A stretch of DNA of 64,000 nt. Source: an uncultured Erysipelotrichaceae bacterium (GTDB taxonomy: Bacteria > Bacillota_I > Bacilli_A > Erysipelotrichales > Erysipelotrichaceae). The notes under the pieces were generated by a model. It saw nothing but the letters and a program-made list of their open reading frames with translations, was not told the DNA's origin and did not search any database. Where the stretch lies: positions 1 through 64,000 of the forward strand of contig CAMNFS010000005.1 in NCBI GenBank assembly GCA_946537255.1, read 5' to 3'. Position 1 is the first letter of the stretch, and each line of letters opens with the position of its first letter. This document shows, piece by piece, positions 45,050 to 53,789 of this stretch. The translations under genes were made by a program, and so were the position numbers.

Positions 45050-46377
45050 CGCATCAATTGGAAGCGGCTCTGCCTCTGGATTTTCTGAAGCGGATGCAGG
45101 TTCTGCTGAAAGACGAATATGAGGATTATCTGAAAGCGATGGAGCAGGATCCGTACCGGGCGGTGCGGATCAATCTTCTGCGTCACGACAATACTCCGCT
45201 TTCTTCTTTTTCCATGCGTCCGTCCGGGTTTGCGGAAAACAGCTGGCTGTTGGAAGAGAAAACCCCGCTTGGAGGAACGGTTGAATACCTTTCCGGACTG
45301 ATCTATCCGCAGGAGCCTTCGGCATCTCTTCCGGTGACAGCCCTTGGAATAGAAAAAGGGATGCGGATACTGGATCTCTGCGCGGCTCCGGGTTCCAAAA
45401 GCACCCAGATTGCCGAACTGCTGAATCATACCGGTGTGCTGGTATGCAATGAGATCAGCGCCAAACGGGCGGAGATACTGAAAGAGAATATTGAACGTCA
45501 GGGGATTGTCAATGCGGTTGTCCTGAACAGCAGTCCGGAGCGGATCGCGGAAACCTTTAGCGGATGGTTTGATGCTGTGCTGGTGGACGCGCCATGCTCA
45601 GGTGAAGGGATGTTCAGAAAGGAAGCGGATGCGGTCAGCATGTGGAGCAGGGAGAATGTTCTTCTCTGCGCCAGAAGACAGAAGGAGATTCTTGCCTGCG
45701 CAGCCAGGTGTGTGCGGTCCGGCGGCACGCTGGTATACAGTACCTGTACGTTTTCGGAAGAGGAAAATGAGCAGAATGTGAACTGGTTTCTGAACACATT
45801 TGAGGATTTTGAACTTGTGCCGGTACATGGAAAAGGACATGATGGCACCGAAGAAATCATCCATCGGGATTATGTCAGAAGGGTTTATCCGATGGATGGC
45901 GGAGAAGGTCAGTTTGCGGCGCGGTTTCTGAGAAAAGCAGATGCGCCTGATGCGTCTGAGCTTTCCGCTTTGAAAGGAGATCCGGTTCCTAAGGAAGTGA
46001 GAACCTTCCTTGAAACATATGTTTCGAAACCATTTCCGTATCTTTATGTGCGGAACGGGATGGTATTCGGCGGTACATTTCCTTTTATTGACTGTGGAAA
46101 AAACCGCATGATCCGCCATCAGACATTGCTCGGAAAACTGAAATCCGGGCGGTTTGAACCAGGTCACGCTCTGGTGATGAATGCTTACGCCGGCTTTCAG
46201 AGATATACGGAGCTGACCATGGAGGAGCTTTCTGCCTACCGGCATGGAGAAGCACTGCGCCATCCATCTGAAAAGGGCTGGACCGCGGTAGGGACGGGCG
46301 GACACATCATAGGCCTTGCGAAAAGCGACGGAATGATTCTCAAGAATCATTATCCGAAATCATTCCGGAAGAGATAA
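45046..46377 (+). CDS. RsmB/NOP-type 16S rRNA m5C methyltransferase (RsmF-like)
   Basis: LDLCAAPGSKSTQIAELL, VDAPCSGEGMFRK, YSTCTFSEEENE. Confidence 0.9.
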   Translation: MTHQLEAALPLDFLKRMQVLLKDEYEDYLKAMEQDPYRAVRINLLRHDNTPLSSFSMRPSGFAENSWLLEEKTPLGGTVEYLSGLIYPQEPSASLPVTALGIEKGMRILDLCAAPGSKSTQIAELLNHTGVLVCNEISAKRAEILKENIERQGIVNAVVLNSSPERIAETFSGWFDAVLVDAPCSGEGMFRKEADAVSMWSRENVLLCARRQKEILACAARCVRSGGTLVYSTCTFSEEENEQNVNWFLNTFEDFELVPVHGKGHDGTEEIIHRDYVRRVYPMDGGEGQFAARFLRKADAPDASELSALKGDPVPKEVRTFLETYVSKPFPYLYVRNGMVFGGTFPFIDCGKNRMIRHQTLLGKLKSGRFEPGHALVMNAYAGFQRYTELTMEELSAYRHGEALRHPSEKGWTAVGTGGHIIGLAKSDGMILKNHYPKSFRKR

Positions 46378-46389
46378 GGAGCGAACACA

Positions 46390-47763
46390 ATGAGGCTTGA
46401 CCTGTTTGATTTCATTGATCAGTGCATGAGCGAGTATGATCTGCACAGACCAGGTTTTGATTATGCAGAAACGGTGATACAGCAGTTTTTCAGAGAACTT
46501 GTCAGCGGCACCCGTCAGGATGTTGTGGCTGTTTTTTCCCGGGTCAAAAGCAGAGACAGCCTGCGGGAAAAGCTTCTGCGGAATAAGTTCTATCTTCACA
46601 GTGAAACCCCTCAGGACGCGATCCGATCTCTCTCTGATCTTGTCGGGATTACCCTGGAATGCCGGTTTATCCGGAATGAATCCGAACTGTTCCGGGAAAT
46701 CCGTTCCTGTTTTTCGGAAACCAACGAAGACGGATATGCGATTTCCCTGACAAATCCTGATATTGTTCTGAATCTCGGCATGCCTCAGCCGCAGCTGCAG
46801 CGGAACGGGTTTGCGATCTACCGGGTGGATGGAAGATTCCGTTTAAATAATTCCTATATCGGATTCGAACTGCAGATCAAATCGCTGGTTCATCGGTTCT
46901 GGAGTGAAATTGAGCATGAGGTGGTCTATAAGAATCAGGAGATTATCCGCAATGACCGCTTCATGAAAAGGATGCTTGGATCCATCCGGGACAGTCTGGA
47001 TGTGGTGGATCATCAGCTTGAAACGGTATACACCGAGATGATGATGGAATCAAGAGAAGCGCAGATCGGCTTTGATGAACGCAATTTCAAAGCCCTTGCC
47101 AGTTCCTCGCTGAATGAATTGTTCATCCGGAAGATGAATGAATCCGTCGGTTTTTCAACGACATTCAAGCATGACTCGGAAATACTGGCTCAGTATATCT
47201 ACATTACCGAATTTCTCTATGGATCCAACCCGGAGGTCAAGATGGTGGAGTTTCTGGAAAACCTGAAGATCCTCTCTCAGTCGAGAATCGATTTTTCCTC
47301 CAAGCTGGTACCGATATCACCTTTGAAGTCACAGGATCCGTTTGTTCATGTTCTGTCTTCCTATTTTCTGGATATCATGAATGTTGATTTTGAATGGCAT
47401 GCGTTCTTCACGGTACTCTGCGCGCTGCAGACCGGGAATGTATCAGAGGATATTGAACGGTTTACCGCTGTGATCCGCTCGCTTCTGATTCAGCCGAAAT
47501 GGTATTCCGAACGCTTTGCCTCTTTGCCTGAAAAGGACGCGGAAACGATCCGGAACTCTCTTGCGGAGATCTTTGCTCAGGCCATGAAGGAAGCGGATAC
47601 GATTCATATGATCCACGAGGATTATCTTCTGAAACTGATGAATTATTTCTGGAGTCAGGTGGAACGTCTGGAGAGCACGTGCAAAGACCTTGCGGCATAT
47701 GAGGAACAGAAGGACGAAATCACGCGGCGGATGCGTCATGAAGTGCACTTTCTGCTTCACTAG
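46390..47763 (+). CDS. RelA/SpoT-domain protein with long C-terminal extension
   Basis: SRVKSRDSLREKLLRNKF, LSDLVGITLECRF, FELQIKSLVHRFWSEIEHEVVYK; no HD hydrolase domain. Confidence 0.7.
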   Translation: MRLDLFDFIDQCMSEYDLHRPGFDYAETVIQQFFRELVSGTRQDVVAVFSRVKSRDSLREKLLRNKFYLHSETPQDAIRSLSDLVGITLECRFIRNESELFREIRSCFSETNEDGYAISLTNPDIVLNLGMPQPQLQRNGFAIYRVDGRFRLNNSYIGFELQIKSLVHRFWSEIEHEVVYKNQEIIRNDRFMKRMLGSIRDSLDVVDHQLETVYTEMMMESREAQIGFDERNFKALASSSLNELFIRKMNESVGFSTTFKHDSEILAQYIYITEFLYGSNPEVKMVEFLENLKILSQSRIDFSSKLVPISPLKSQDPFVHVLSSYFLDIMNVDFEWHAFFTVLCALQTGNVSEDIERFTAVIRSLLIQPKWYSERFASLPEKDAETIRNSLAEIFAQAMKEADTIHMIHEDYLLKLMNYFWSQVERLESTCKDLAAYEEQKDEITRRMRHEVHFLLH

Positions 47764-47816
47764 GAAGAGAAAAGGAATTGGGTTATAATAAAAAACGATC
47801 CGGGAGGAAAGAATCT

Positions 47817-48140
47817 ATGGACTATGTAATTATCAAGGAAGACAGCAATCAGGGAAAAATTGCGATCAACAAATCCGTCTTTCAGGCAATCACAGAAATC
47901 ACTCTGGGAGATATTGAAAATATCGTTACCGAACCGGCCGGCACTTTTTCCAAGAAACCGGTGATCGTCAAGGTTGACGACAATAAGCTGAAAATCGAGA
48001 CAGATGTACGGATCCGCTATGGCGCAAATGTGAACAGCACATGCGGTCTTGTACAGTCAAAGATCTATGAGAATATTGTTTTCATGACCGGATGCCGTCC
48101 CAGCGAGGTACGGGTAAATGTGACCGGGTTTCAAATCTGA
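47817..48140 (+). CDS. Asp23/Gls24-family protein
   Basis: GKIAINKSVFQAITEITLGDIENIV...CRPSEVRVNVTGFQI; SD GGGAGGAA before ATG 47817. Confidence 0.75.
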   Translation: MDYVIIKEDSNQGKIAINKSVFQAITEITLGDIENIVTEPAGTFSKKPVIVKVDDNKLKIETDVRIRYGANVNSTCGLVQSKIYENIVFMTGCRPSEVRVNVTGFQI

Positions 48141-48149
48141 AAAAAAGAG

Positions 48150-48178
48150 TTGACATTTACTGACAGTGCATTTAAAGT
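48150..48178 (+). promoter_or_regulatory. Sigma-A promoter of infC-rpmI-rplT
   Basis: TTGACA-17-TAAAGT. Confidence 0.7.
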
Positions 48179-48179
48179 A

Positions 48180-48310
48180 GTACAGGTAACGGAAAGCAGA
48201 AGCACCGCTTCTCGCCCGAGGACCTCAGGGGCCTGGGTAACCATGCCGGATCTAAAAAGATTTCGTGAACATGGCAGGTGCGGTTTCTGTACCTGCTTTC
48301 TTTATACAAT
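48180..48310 (+). promoter_or_regulatory. infC-rpmI-rplT leader (L20-leader-like) with attenuator hairpin
   Basis: Structured leader GCAGAAGCACCGCTTCTCGCCCGAGG...; terminal hairpin GCAGGT...ACCTGC then TTTCTTT just before SD. Confidence 0.6.
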
Positions 48311-48325
48311 CAGAGGAGGTCTGGC

Positions 48326-48868
48326 TTGAGTAAGAAGTATATTAAACCGAAACGGAACGTACCGGAAGAACTTGTAAACGAAAACATTAAATTCCCGAGA
48401 GTGCTTGTGATTGGACAGAATGGCGAGCAGCTTGGAGAAATGGGCAGGTACGATGCAATTAATACTGCAAGAGACCAGGGTCTGGATCTTTACTGTGTAG
48501 CTCCGAATGCCACACCGCCTGTATGCAAGATTCTCGATTTCGGAAGATATCACTTTAATGAACAGAAAAAAGCCCGCGAAGCCAAGAAGAAGCAGCATGT
48601 TACCGAGATCAAGCCGCTTCGGCTGTCTCCGGTTATTGATCAGCACGATTTTGAAACCAAGCTCAAACAGGCCAGAAAATGGATGGAAGAGGGGCAGAAA
48701 GTCAAGATCGATATGCGGTTCCGCGGCCGTATGATTACCCGGAAGGAAGTCGGGGAAGCGGTCATGAAGAAGTTCATTGAACAGATCTCTGATCTGGCTG
48801 GTATTGAAAAGCAGCCGAACATGGAAGGCAACACGATGTCCGTCGTACTGTCTCCCAAGAAAAAATAG
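48326..48868 (+). CDS. infC: Translation initiation factor IF-3 (TTG start)
   Basis: GRYDAINTARDQGLDLYCVAPNATPPVCKILDFGRY; AGGAGG 6 nt before TTG 48326. Confidence 0.95.
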   Translation: MSKKYIKPKRNVPEELVNENIKFPRVLVIGQNGEQLGEMGRYDAINTARDQGLDLYCVAPNATPPVCKILDFGRYHFNEQKKAREAKKKQHVTEIKPLRLSPVIDQHDFETKLKQARKWMEEGQKVKIDMRFRGRMITRKEVGEAVMKKFIEQISDLAGIEKQPNMEGNTMSVVLSPKKK

Positions 48869-48891
48869 TCATCGACAGGAGGAAATTTGAA

Positions 48892-49113
48892 ATGAAGGCC
48901 AAGGCTAAGAAACCAAAGAAAATCCGGATGAAGACCAAGAAGACCTTTGCGAAGCGGGTAAAGGTTACCGGTTCCGGTGAGCTGAAGAGAGGGCATAACT
49001 ATGTATCTCACTTCGCAGCGAACAAAACACACAAGCAGAAGAAGCATCTCGGAAAAGCGACTCTGATGAACAAGAGCGACGCGAAGCGTGACCGTCAGCT
49101 GCTGCAGGGTTAA
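48892..49113 (+). CDS. rpmI: 50S ribosomal protein L35
   Basis: MKTKKTFAKRVKVTGSGELKRGHNY. Confidence 0.95.
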   Translation: MKAKAKKPKKIRMKTKKTFAKRVKVTGSGELKRGHNYVSHFAANKTHKQKKHLGKATLMNKSDAKRDRQLLQG

Positions 49114-49129
49114 GTAAGGGAGGCAAATC

Positions 49130-49486
49130 ATGAGAGTAAAAGGATCTACACCGACACGTAACCGTCGCAAGAAGGTACTGAAGCTTGCCAAAGGCTATTT
49201 TGGCTCAAAGCATCTGCTTTACAGAACTGCCAATGAGCAGGTGATGCACTCACTGAAGTACAGTTATATCGGACGCAAGCAGACAAAGCGCGATATGAGA
49301 CGTCTCTGGATCGCAAGAATCAATGCGGCTGCCAGAGTCAATGATCTCAGTTACAGCAAACTGATGCATGGTCTCAAGCTTGCCAATGTCAACGTCAACA
49401 GAAAGATGCTCAGTGAAATTGCCATCCATGATGAGAAGGCATTCACAGATCTCTGTGATACTGCAAAAAAGGCACTTGCAGCCTGA
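49130..49486 (+). CDS. rplT: 50S ribosomal protein L20
   Basis: [56 protein letters not shown]. Confidence 0.97.
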   Translation: MRVKGSTPTRNRRKKVLKLAKGYFGSKHLLYRTANEQVMHSLKYSYIGRKQTKRDMRRLWIARINAAARVNDLSYSKLMHGLKLANVNVNRKMLSEIAIHDEKAFTDLCDTAKKALAA

Positions 49487-49503
49487 GTGAAATCTTGTAT
49501 AAT
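49476..49503 (+). promoter_or_regulatory. Promoter of tRNA-Glu, overlapping rplT 3' end
   Basis: TTGCAG-16-TATAAT with TG upstream. Confidence 0.6.
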
Positions 49504-49528
49504 TATGGAGCGGAAAGCTCCGTAATCT

Positions 49529-49602
49529 GGCATATTGGTGAAGCGGTTCAACACACTGCCCTCTCAAGGCAGCATTCACGGGTTCGAATCCCGTATATGT
49601 CA
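49529..49602 (+). tRNA. tRNA-Glu (anticodon CUC)
   Basis: GGCATAT/ATATGTC acceptor, anticodon arm CTGCC-CTCTCAA-GGCAG, T-arm ACGGG-TTCGAAT-CCCGT. Confidence 0.88.
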
Positions 49603-49606
49603 TACC

Positions 49607-49645
49607 GACACATCCTTCCATAAAAGGGTGTGTTTTTATTTTCCC
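49607..49645 (+). terminator. Terminator after tRNA-Glu
   Basis: ACACATCC...GGGTGTGT hairpin followed by T-run. Confidence 0.75.
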
Positions 49646-49710
49646 GCAGGGTAAGATTCCTCTTTCCGACATCTGCGGCTGTGGTAGAATCATGAAGGCG
49701 AGGGAATATT

Positions 49711-50940
49711 ATGGGCTTTCAGTTTCATACCGATACAGATCCGAAACAGATGGACGCGTTTGTCATAAACAGCGATCAGAATACGCTGTATCAGTGTCAT
49801 GAGTGGGCAGAAATCAAGAACAACTGGGATTCGGTTTTTACTTCTGTCACCGATGAAGAAGGAAAAATCGTTGCGACTGCACTGGTACTGATAAGAACCG
49901 TCGTTCTGAACTCGACGCTGTTCTATATTCCAAGAGGTCCGGTTATGGACTGGCGCAACCGGGAACTTGTGACTTTCATGCTGGATCATCTGAAGGCTTT
50001 CGCGAAGTCAAGGCATGCCATGGTCATGCGGTTTGATCCATATCTTGTTTATAAAAGATATCCGATCCACGAAAAAGATGAACCGCATGAAGAGATGTAT
50101 ACGGATGTCATTTCGTTTCTGAAGGAGTATGGCGCAGAACACCGCGGCTTTACGGTTATGATTCCCGAAGCGACCCAGCCCCGTTACAACATTATCATGC
50201 GGGTGGATTCCGCCTGGCAGGAACGGCTTGTCAAAAATACCCGGCAGTCCATCCGGACAGCGGAAAAACGCGGCGCACGGGCATATGAGGGAACGGAATA
50301 CATTTCTGATCTTGCGGAGGCCATGCATTATACGGAAACCCGCAAGCATGTTGCTCTGCGCAGTGCGGACTATTTCCGTCATATGGCGGATGTCTATGGA
50401 GATCATGCCCTCATCATGGTCGCAAGGCTCAATTTCAGAGAAGAAAAGGAGCGGCTTCTGCAGCAGAGGGAACAGATGGAAAAACAGCGGGAAACGGAAA
50501 CTTCCGCAAAGAAACAGAAGTCACTGGATCAGCAGATTGCCAATCTGAACCATGAAATCGAGCTTGTGGAAGGCTATATGGAAGATGAAAACAGAGACGA
50601 AGCCGTACTCTCCGGGAAAATGGTCTGTTTCAATGAGAAGCGTATGGAATTCTTCTATATGGGAAACAACACGAAGTATCTGCGGATCCGGGCGAATTAT
50701 TACCTTTATTCCAAATGCATTCAGCGATGCGCAGATCTGAATATTCCGATCTGCAGCTTCGGCGGTGTGGACGGCACGCTGGATGACGGCATCGCGATGT
50801 TCAAGGCCGCCTGGCCGGTGGAAGTGGAAGAATATATCGGTGAATTCAATCTGGTTCTCAATCCGGCAGCCTATCATCTGTTTGAAAAAGCCTATCCGAA
50901 AATGCTTGATCTTGCGGTCCGGATCCGGACCCGGAAATAA
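49711..50940 (+). CDS. FemA/FemB-family aminoacyl-tRNA-dependent peptidoglycan peptidyltransferase
   Basis: Fem double GNAT-like fold with coiled-coil insert (REEKERLLQQREQMEKQRETETSAKKQKSLDQQIANLNHEIEL) and FGGVDG. Confidence 0.88.
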   Translation: MGFQFHTDTDPKQMDAFVINSDQNTLYQCHEWAEIKNNWDSVFTSVTDEEGKIVATALVLIRTVVLNSTLFYIPRGPVMDWRNRELVTFMLDHLKAFAKSRHAMVMRFDPYLVYKRYPIHEKDEPHEEMYTDVISFLKEYGAEHRGFTVMIPEATQPRYNIIMRVDSAWQERLVKNTRQSIRTAEKRGARAYEGTEYISDLAEAMHYTETRKHVALRSADYFRHMADVYGDHALIMVARLNFREEKERLLQQREQMEKQRETETSAKKQKSLDQQIANLNHEIELVEGYMEDENRDEAVLSGKMVCFNEKRMEFFYMGNNTKYLRIRANYYLYSKCIQRCADLNIPICSFGGVDGTLDDGIAMFKAAWPVEVEEYIGEFNLVLNPAAYHLFEKAYPKMLDLAVRIRTRK

Positions 50941-50956
50941 AGAATCACTGAAAACA

Positions 50957-50985
50957 GAAATCAGCCCGGACGGGCTGATTTTTAT
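50957..50985 (+). terminator. Bidirectional terminator between convergent fem genes
   Basis: AAATCAGCCC-ggac-GGGCTGATTTTT. Confidence 0.85.
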
Positions 50986-52217
50986 GAAGTGTGCTTTTTC
51001 TGAAACCGGAGTTTCCAGAGCTTATGTCTGGCCCGGACTTCAAAGGATTTTTCCTTCAGAAATCTATGATAGGCAGAAGGACGGAATACCGAATCGAATT
51101 CTCCGATCTGCTCAATGAACGCGGGTCCGAAGGAACGTTTGTAGGCATAAAGACCGTATTCCGGATCATCCTTTGTGGTTACACCGGAGAATCCGCAGAG
51201 ATCATAGCGTTTCACGCCGAGTTTCTGCATGTCCTGCATCGCAAAGACATGGAGATTGTCTACCGGCTTGATGAAATTGAAAGCCTTGTGATTATAGGTA
51301 TAGAGATCCCAGCTCATGTCACCCTCATAGAGAAACAGCCCGCAGGCAATCGCCAGCGTTGGTCCGTATTCCTGCAGGAGCAGCTGTGCGTGCTCGAGAT
51401 CCTTTTCCTTGGCGGCTTTTGCCTCTGGATCCTTACGGTATTTTTTCGAGGAGAGTTCCTCGCTGATTCCCTGAATCATCGTCTCCAGATTGATTTCTGT
51501 AACATACAGACGGGCATGTTCCCCGAATTGTTCCAGAAGATTCTGAAAGAAGCTGAAGGAGTGAGGCTGAAAGCCATCCATTTCCGCCAGCATGCTTTCA
51601 AAGCGCATCAGATCAGGAATATCGGCTTCATCCCCAGGACGCGTTGTTACGCCGCTGACGGCATGCCGGTTGAGACTGGTGCGCCTCTGCTTTGAAAACC
51701 CCTTGATCACTTCCTCCATCGGCTTATCGATATCCGTAATCAGTGTATAGCGGTTGGTCCAGCTTCCATCATATGCGTATCCATAGCCTTTATGACGGAA
51801 TCCGAGTTCCTTCAGTTTTTCCGTTATGGCTTCGTTGTTGATTTCCTCGGTCAGCTCTCCGGTGATCGTACGGCTGACGCGGATGACATCCGGATCAATC
51901 CTCAGAAACTCTGCTTTCTGATCTTTCGCGTAGTTCTGAAGCAGGCGCATCACTTCCTCCATTAGAGAGGAATTGTAATAGTCCAGGCAGGGACCTTTAG
52001 GGATGTAGCAGTAGTGATGGCCAAGGAAGGAGCCGGAAAGTACATTCGCAGTTGCACAGAGCTGATCGTCTTCAAAAAAGCCGAGATAGGTATGATCCAT
52101 ATGATCTTCTGTCTTTTTGAACTCCGCCCAGGCACTTGTTTTCATATAATGCAGAAAATGACTCTTTCTTACAAAAGAGTCCATGGTTTCCGCGCTGATC
52201 CTGCGGCAGGCAATCAT
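50982..52217 (-). CDS. FemA/FemB-family peptidyltransferase (second paralog)
   Basis: SAWAEFKKTEDHMDHTYLGFF...YIPKGPCLDY...DLCGFSGVTTKDDPEYGLYAYKRSFG. Confidence 0.88.
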   Translation of the reverse strand: MIACRRISAETMDSFVRKSHFLHYMKTSAWAEFKKTEDHMDHTYLGFFEDDQLCATANVLSGSFLGHHYCYIPKGPCLDYYNSSLMEEVMRLLQNYAKDQKAEFLRIDPDVIRVSRTITGELTEEINNEAITEKLKELGFRHKGYGYAYDGSWTNRYTLITDIDKPMEEVIKGFSKQRRTSLNRHAVSGVTTRPGDEADIPDLMRFESMLAEMDGFQPHSFSFFQNLLEQFGEHARLYVTEINLETMIQGISEELSSKKYRKDPEAKAAKEKDLEHAQLLLQEYGPTLAIACGLFLYEGDMSWDLYTYNHKAFNFIKPVDNLHVFAMQDMQKLGVKRYDLCGFSGVTTKDDPEYGLYAYKRSFGPAFIEQIGEFDSVFRPSAYHRFLKEKSFEVRARHKLWKLRFQKKHTS

Positions 52218-53671
52218 TGGTTCTCCAGCTGCTGAATGGAACTTTTAAGACGTCTCAGTGTCTCTTCCTTTCCAAGAATCTCAGCAATTTCAATCGCTCC
52301 GCCCGGGGTAGACTGTTTTCCGCTGATGGCAACCCGAAGAGGAAACAGCACCTGACCGTTTTTGATTCCCATTTTCGCCGGCAGCGCCATCAGTGTTTCG
52401 TGAAGCGCGTCAAAACTCCAGTCATTCAGATTCAAAAGAGCAGTGAGACATTCCTTCAGGGAAACAAGGGAAATTTCCGGGTTTGTCTTCATCTTCTTGT
52501 TGAAATAAAGATCGTTGGAATAGGCTGGAAAGGTATCATAAAAATCCAGCATCGGCGGTATTTCAACCAGAGTGTTGGCACGCTGCTGCACACCGGAGGC
52601 AATTTTCCGCAGATCGTAGTCTTTCTTTACTGCCTCGCGGATATAAGGTTCCACCAGCTGAAAGTAGGATTCCGGATCCATCCCGCGCAGCCAGAGACCG
52701 TTGATGCTGGTGAGCTTGACGGGATCAAAAATCGCGCCGTTCTGGCCGATATGCTTAACATTGAATGCCTTCACCAGTTCATCAAGTGTAAAGATTTCCT
52801 GATTGTTTTCCGGACTCCAGCCAAGCATGGCAATGTAGTTCAGAACCGCCTCCGGAAGATATCCTTTTTTCATGAGATCCTGGAAGGAGGCATCTCCGTT
52901 CCGTTTGGAAAGCTTGCTGTGCTCATCCTTCATGACCGGCGGGCAGTGGATATAACGCGGTTTATCCCAGCCGAAGGCGTCATAGATCAGGTTATATTTC
53001 GGGGTAGAGGAAAGATATTCCATGCCCCGGACCACATCCGTAATGCCCATCAGATGGTCATCAATGACATTGGCAAAGTTGTAGGTCGGAAATCCGTCGC
53101 TCTTGATCAGAACCTGCTCATCCAGTGTGCTGTTGTCGACTGTAATCGTACCGAATACCTCATCATCAAAGCTCGTGGTTCCTTCGGATGGAATTGTCTG
53201 ACGGATGACAAACGGCTCGCCGCTTTCCGCCCGACGCTCCGCTTCCTCGGGATCCAGCAGCCGGCAGGGGTCATCATAGGACCGGTTTCCGTCGGTTACG
53301 TCCTTGGCAGCCTTTGCCTGTTCAATCGTTTTTTCATCACAGAAGCAATAATGGGCTCCGCCAAGGCGGATCAGCTTCTTTGCATAGTCCATGTACAGTC
53401 CGGAGCGGACCCTCTCACTCTGTACATAGGGACCGACCGGACCGCCGACATCCGGTCCCTCATCATGTTTCAGTCCGCATTCCCTCATCGTGTCATAGAT
53501 GATGTCTGTTGCGCCTTCGACAAGACGTCCCTGATCGGTATCCTCAATCCGCAGAATAAAAACACCTTCGGGATCTTTTTTTGCGATCAGGTATGCCCAG
53601 AGGGCAGTTCTCAGATTTCCGATATGCATATAGCCGGTCGGACTCGGCGCAAATCTAGTGCGAATACTCAT
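52214..53671 (-). CDS. gltX: Glutamyl-tRNA synthetase
   Basis: MSIRTRFAPSPTGYMHIGNLRTAL; KLSKRNGD (KMSK-type). Confidence 0.95.
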   Translation of the reverse strand: MSIRTRFAPSPTGYMHIGNLRTALWAYLIAKKDPEGVFILRIEDTDQGRLVEGATDIIYDTMRECGLKHDEGPDVGGPVGPYVQSERVRSGLYMDYAKKLIRLGGAHYCFCDEKTIEQAKAAKDVTDGNRSYDDPCRLLDPEEAERRAESGEPFVIRQTIPSEGTTSFDDEVFGTITVDNSTLDEQVLIKSDGFPTYNFANVIDDHLMGITDVVRGMEYLSSTPKYNLIYDAFGWDKPRYIHCPPVMKDEHSKLSKRNGDASFQDLMKKGYLPEAVLNYIAMLGWSPENNQEIFTLDELVKAFNVKHIGQNGAIFDPVKLTSINGLWLRGMDPESYFQLVEPYIREAVKKDYDLRKIASGVQQRANTLVEIPPMLDFYDTFPAYSNDLYFNKKMKTNPEISLVSLKECLTALLNLNDWSFDALHETLMALPAKMGIKNGQVLFPLRVAISGKQSTPGGAIEIAEILGKEETLRRLKSSIQQLENQ

Positions 53672-53756
53672 AGTTACTCCTTTACTTTTCTTTGTGCAAC
53701 GATTTTTATTGTATCGCAAACAAGGCCCGTAAAACAGGTCTCAGAGGATCCGGATG

Positions 53757-53781
53757 AAAAGAAGCGCCGGTCCGCTTCCTT
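53757..53781 (-). terminator. Terminator downstream of PP2C-type phosphatase
   Basis: - strand GAAGCGGACCGGCGCTTC followed by TTTT. Confidence 0.6.
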
Positions 53782-53789
53782 CTTCCTGA

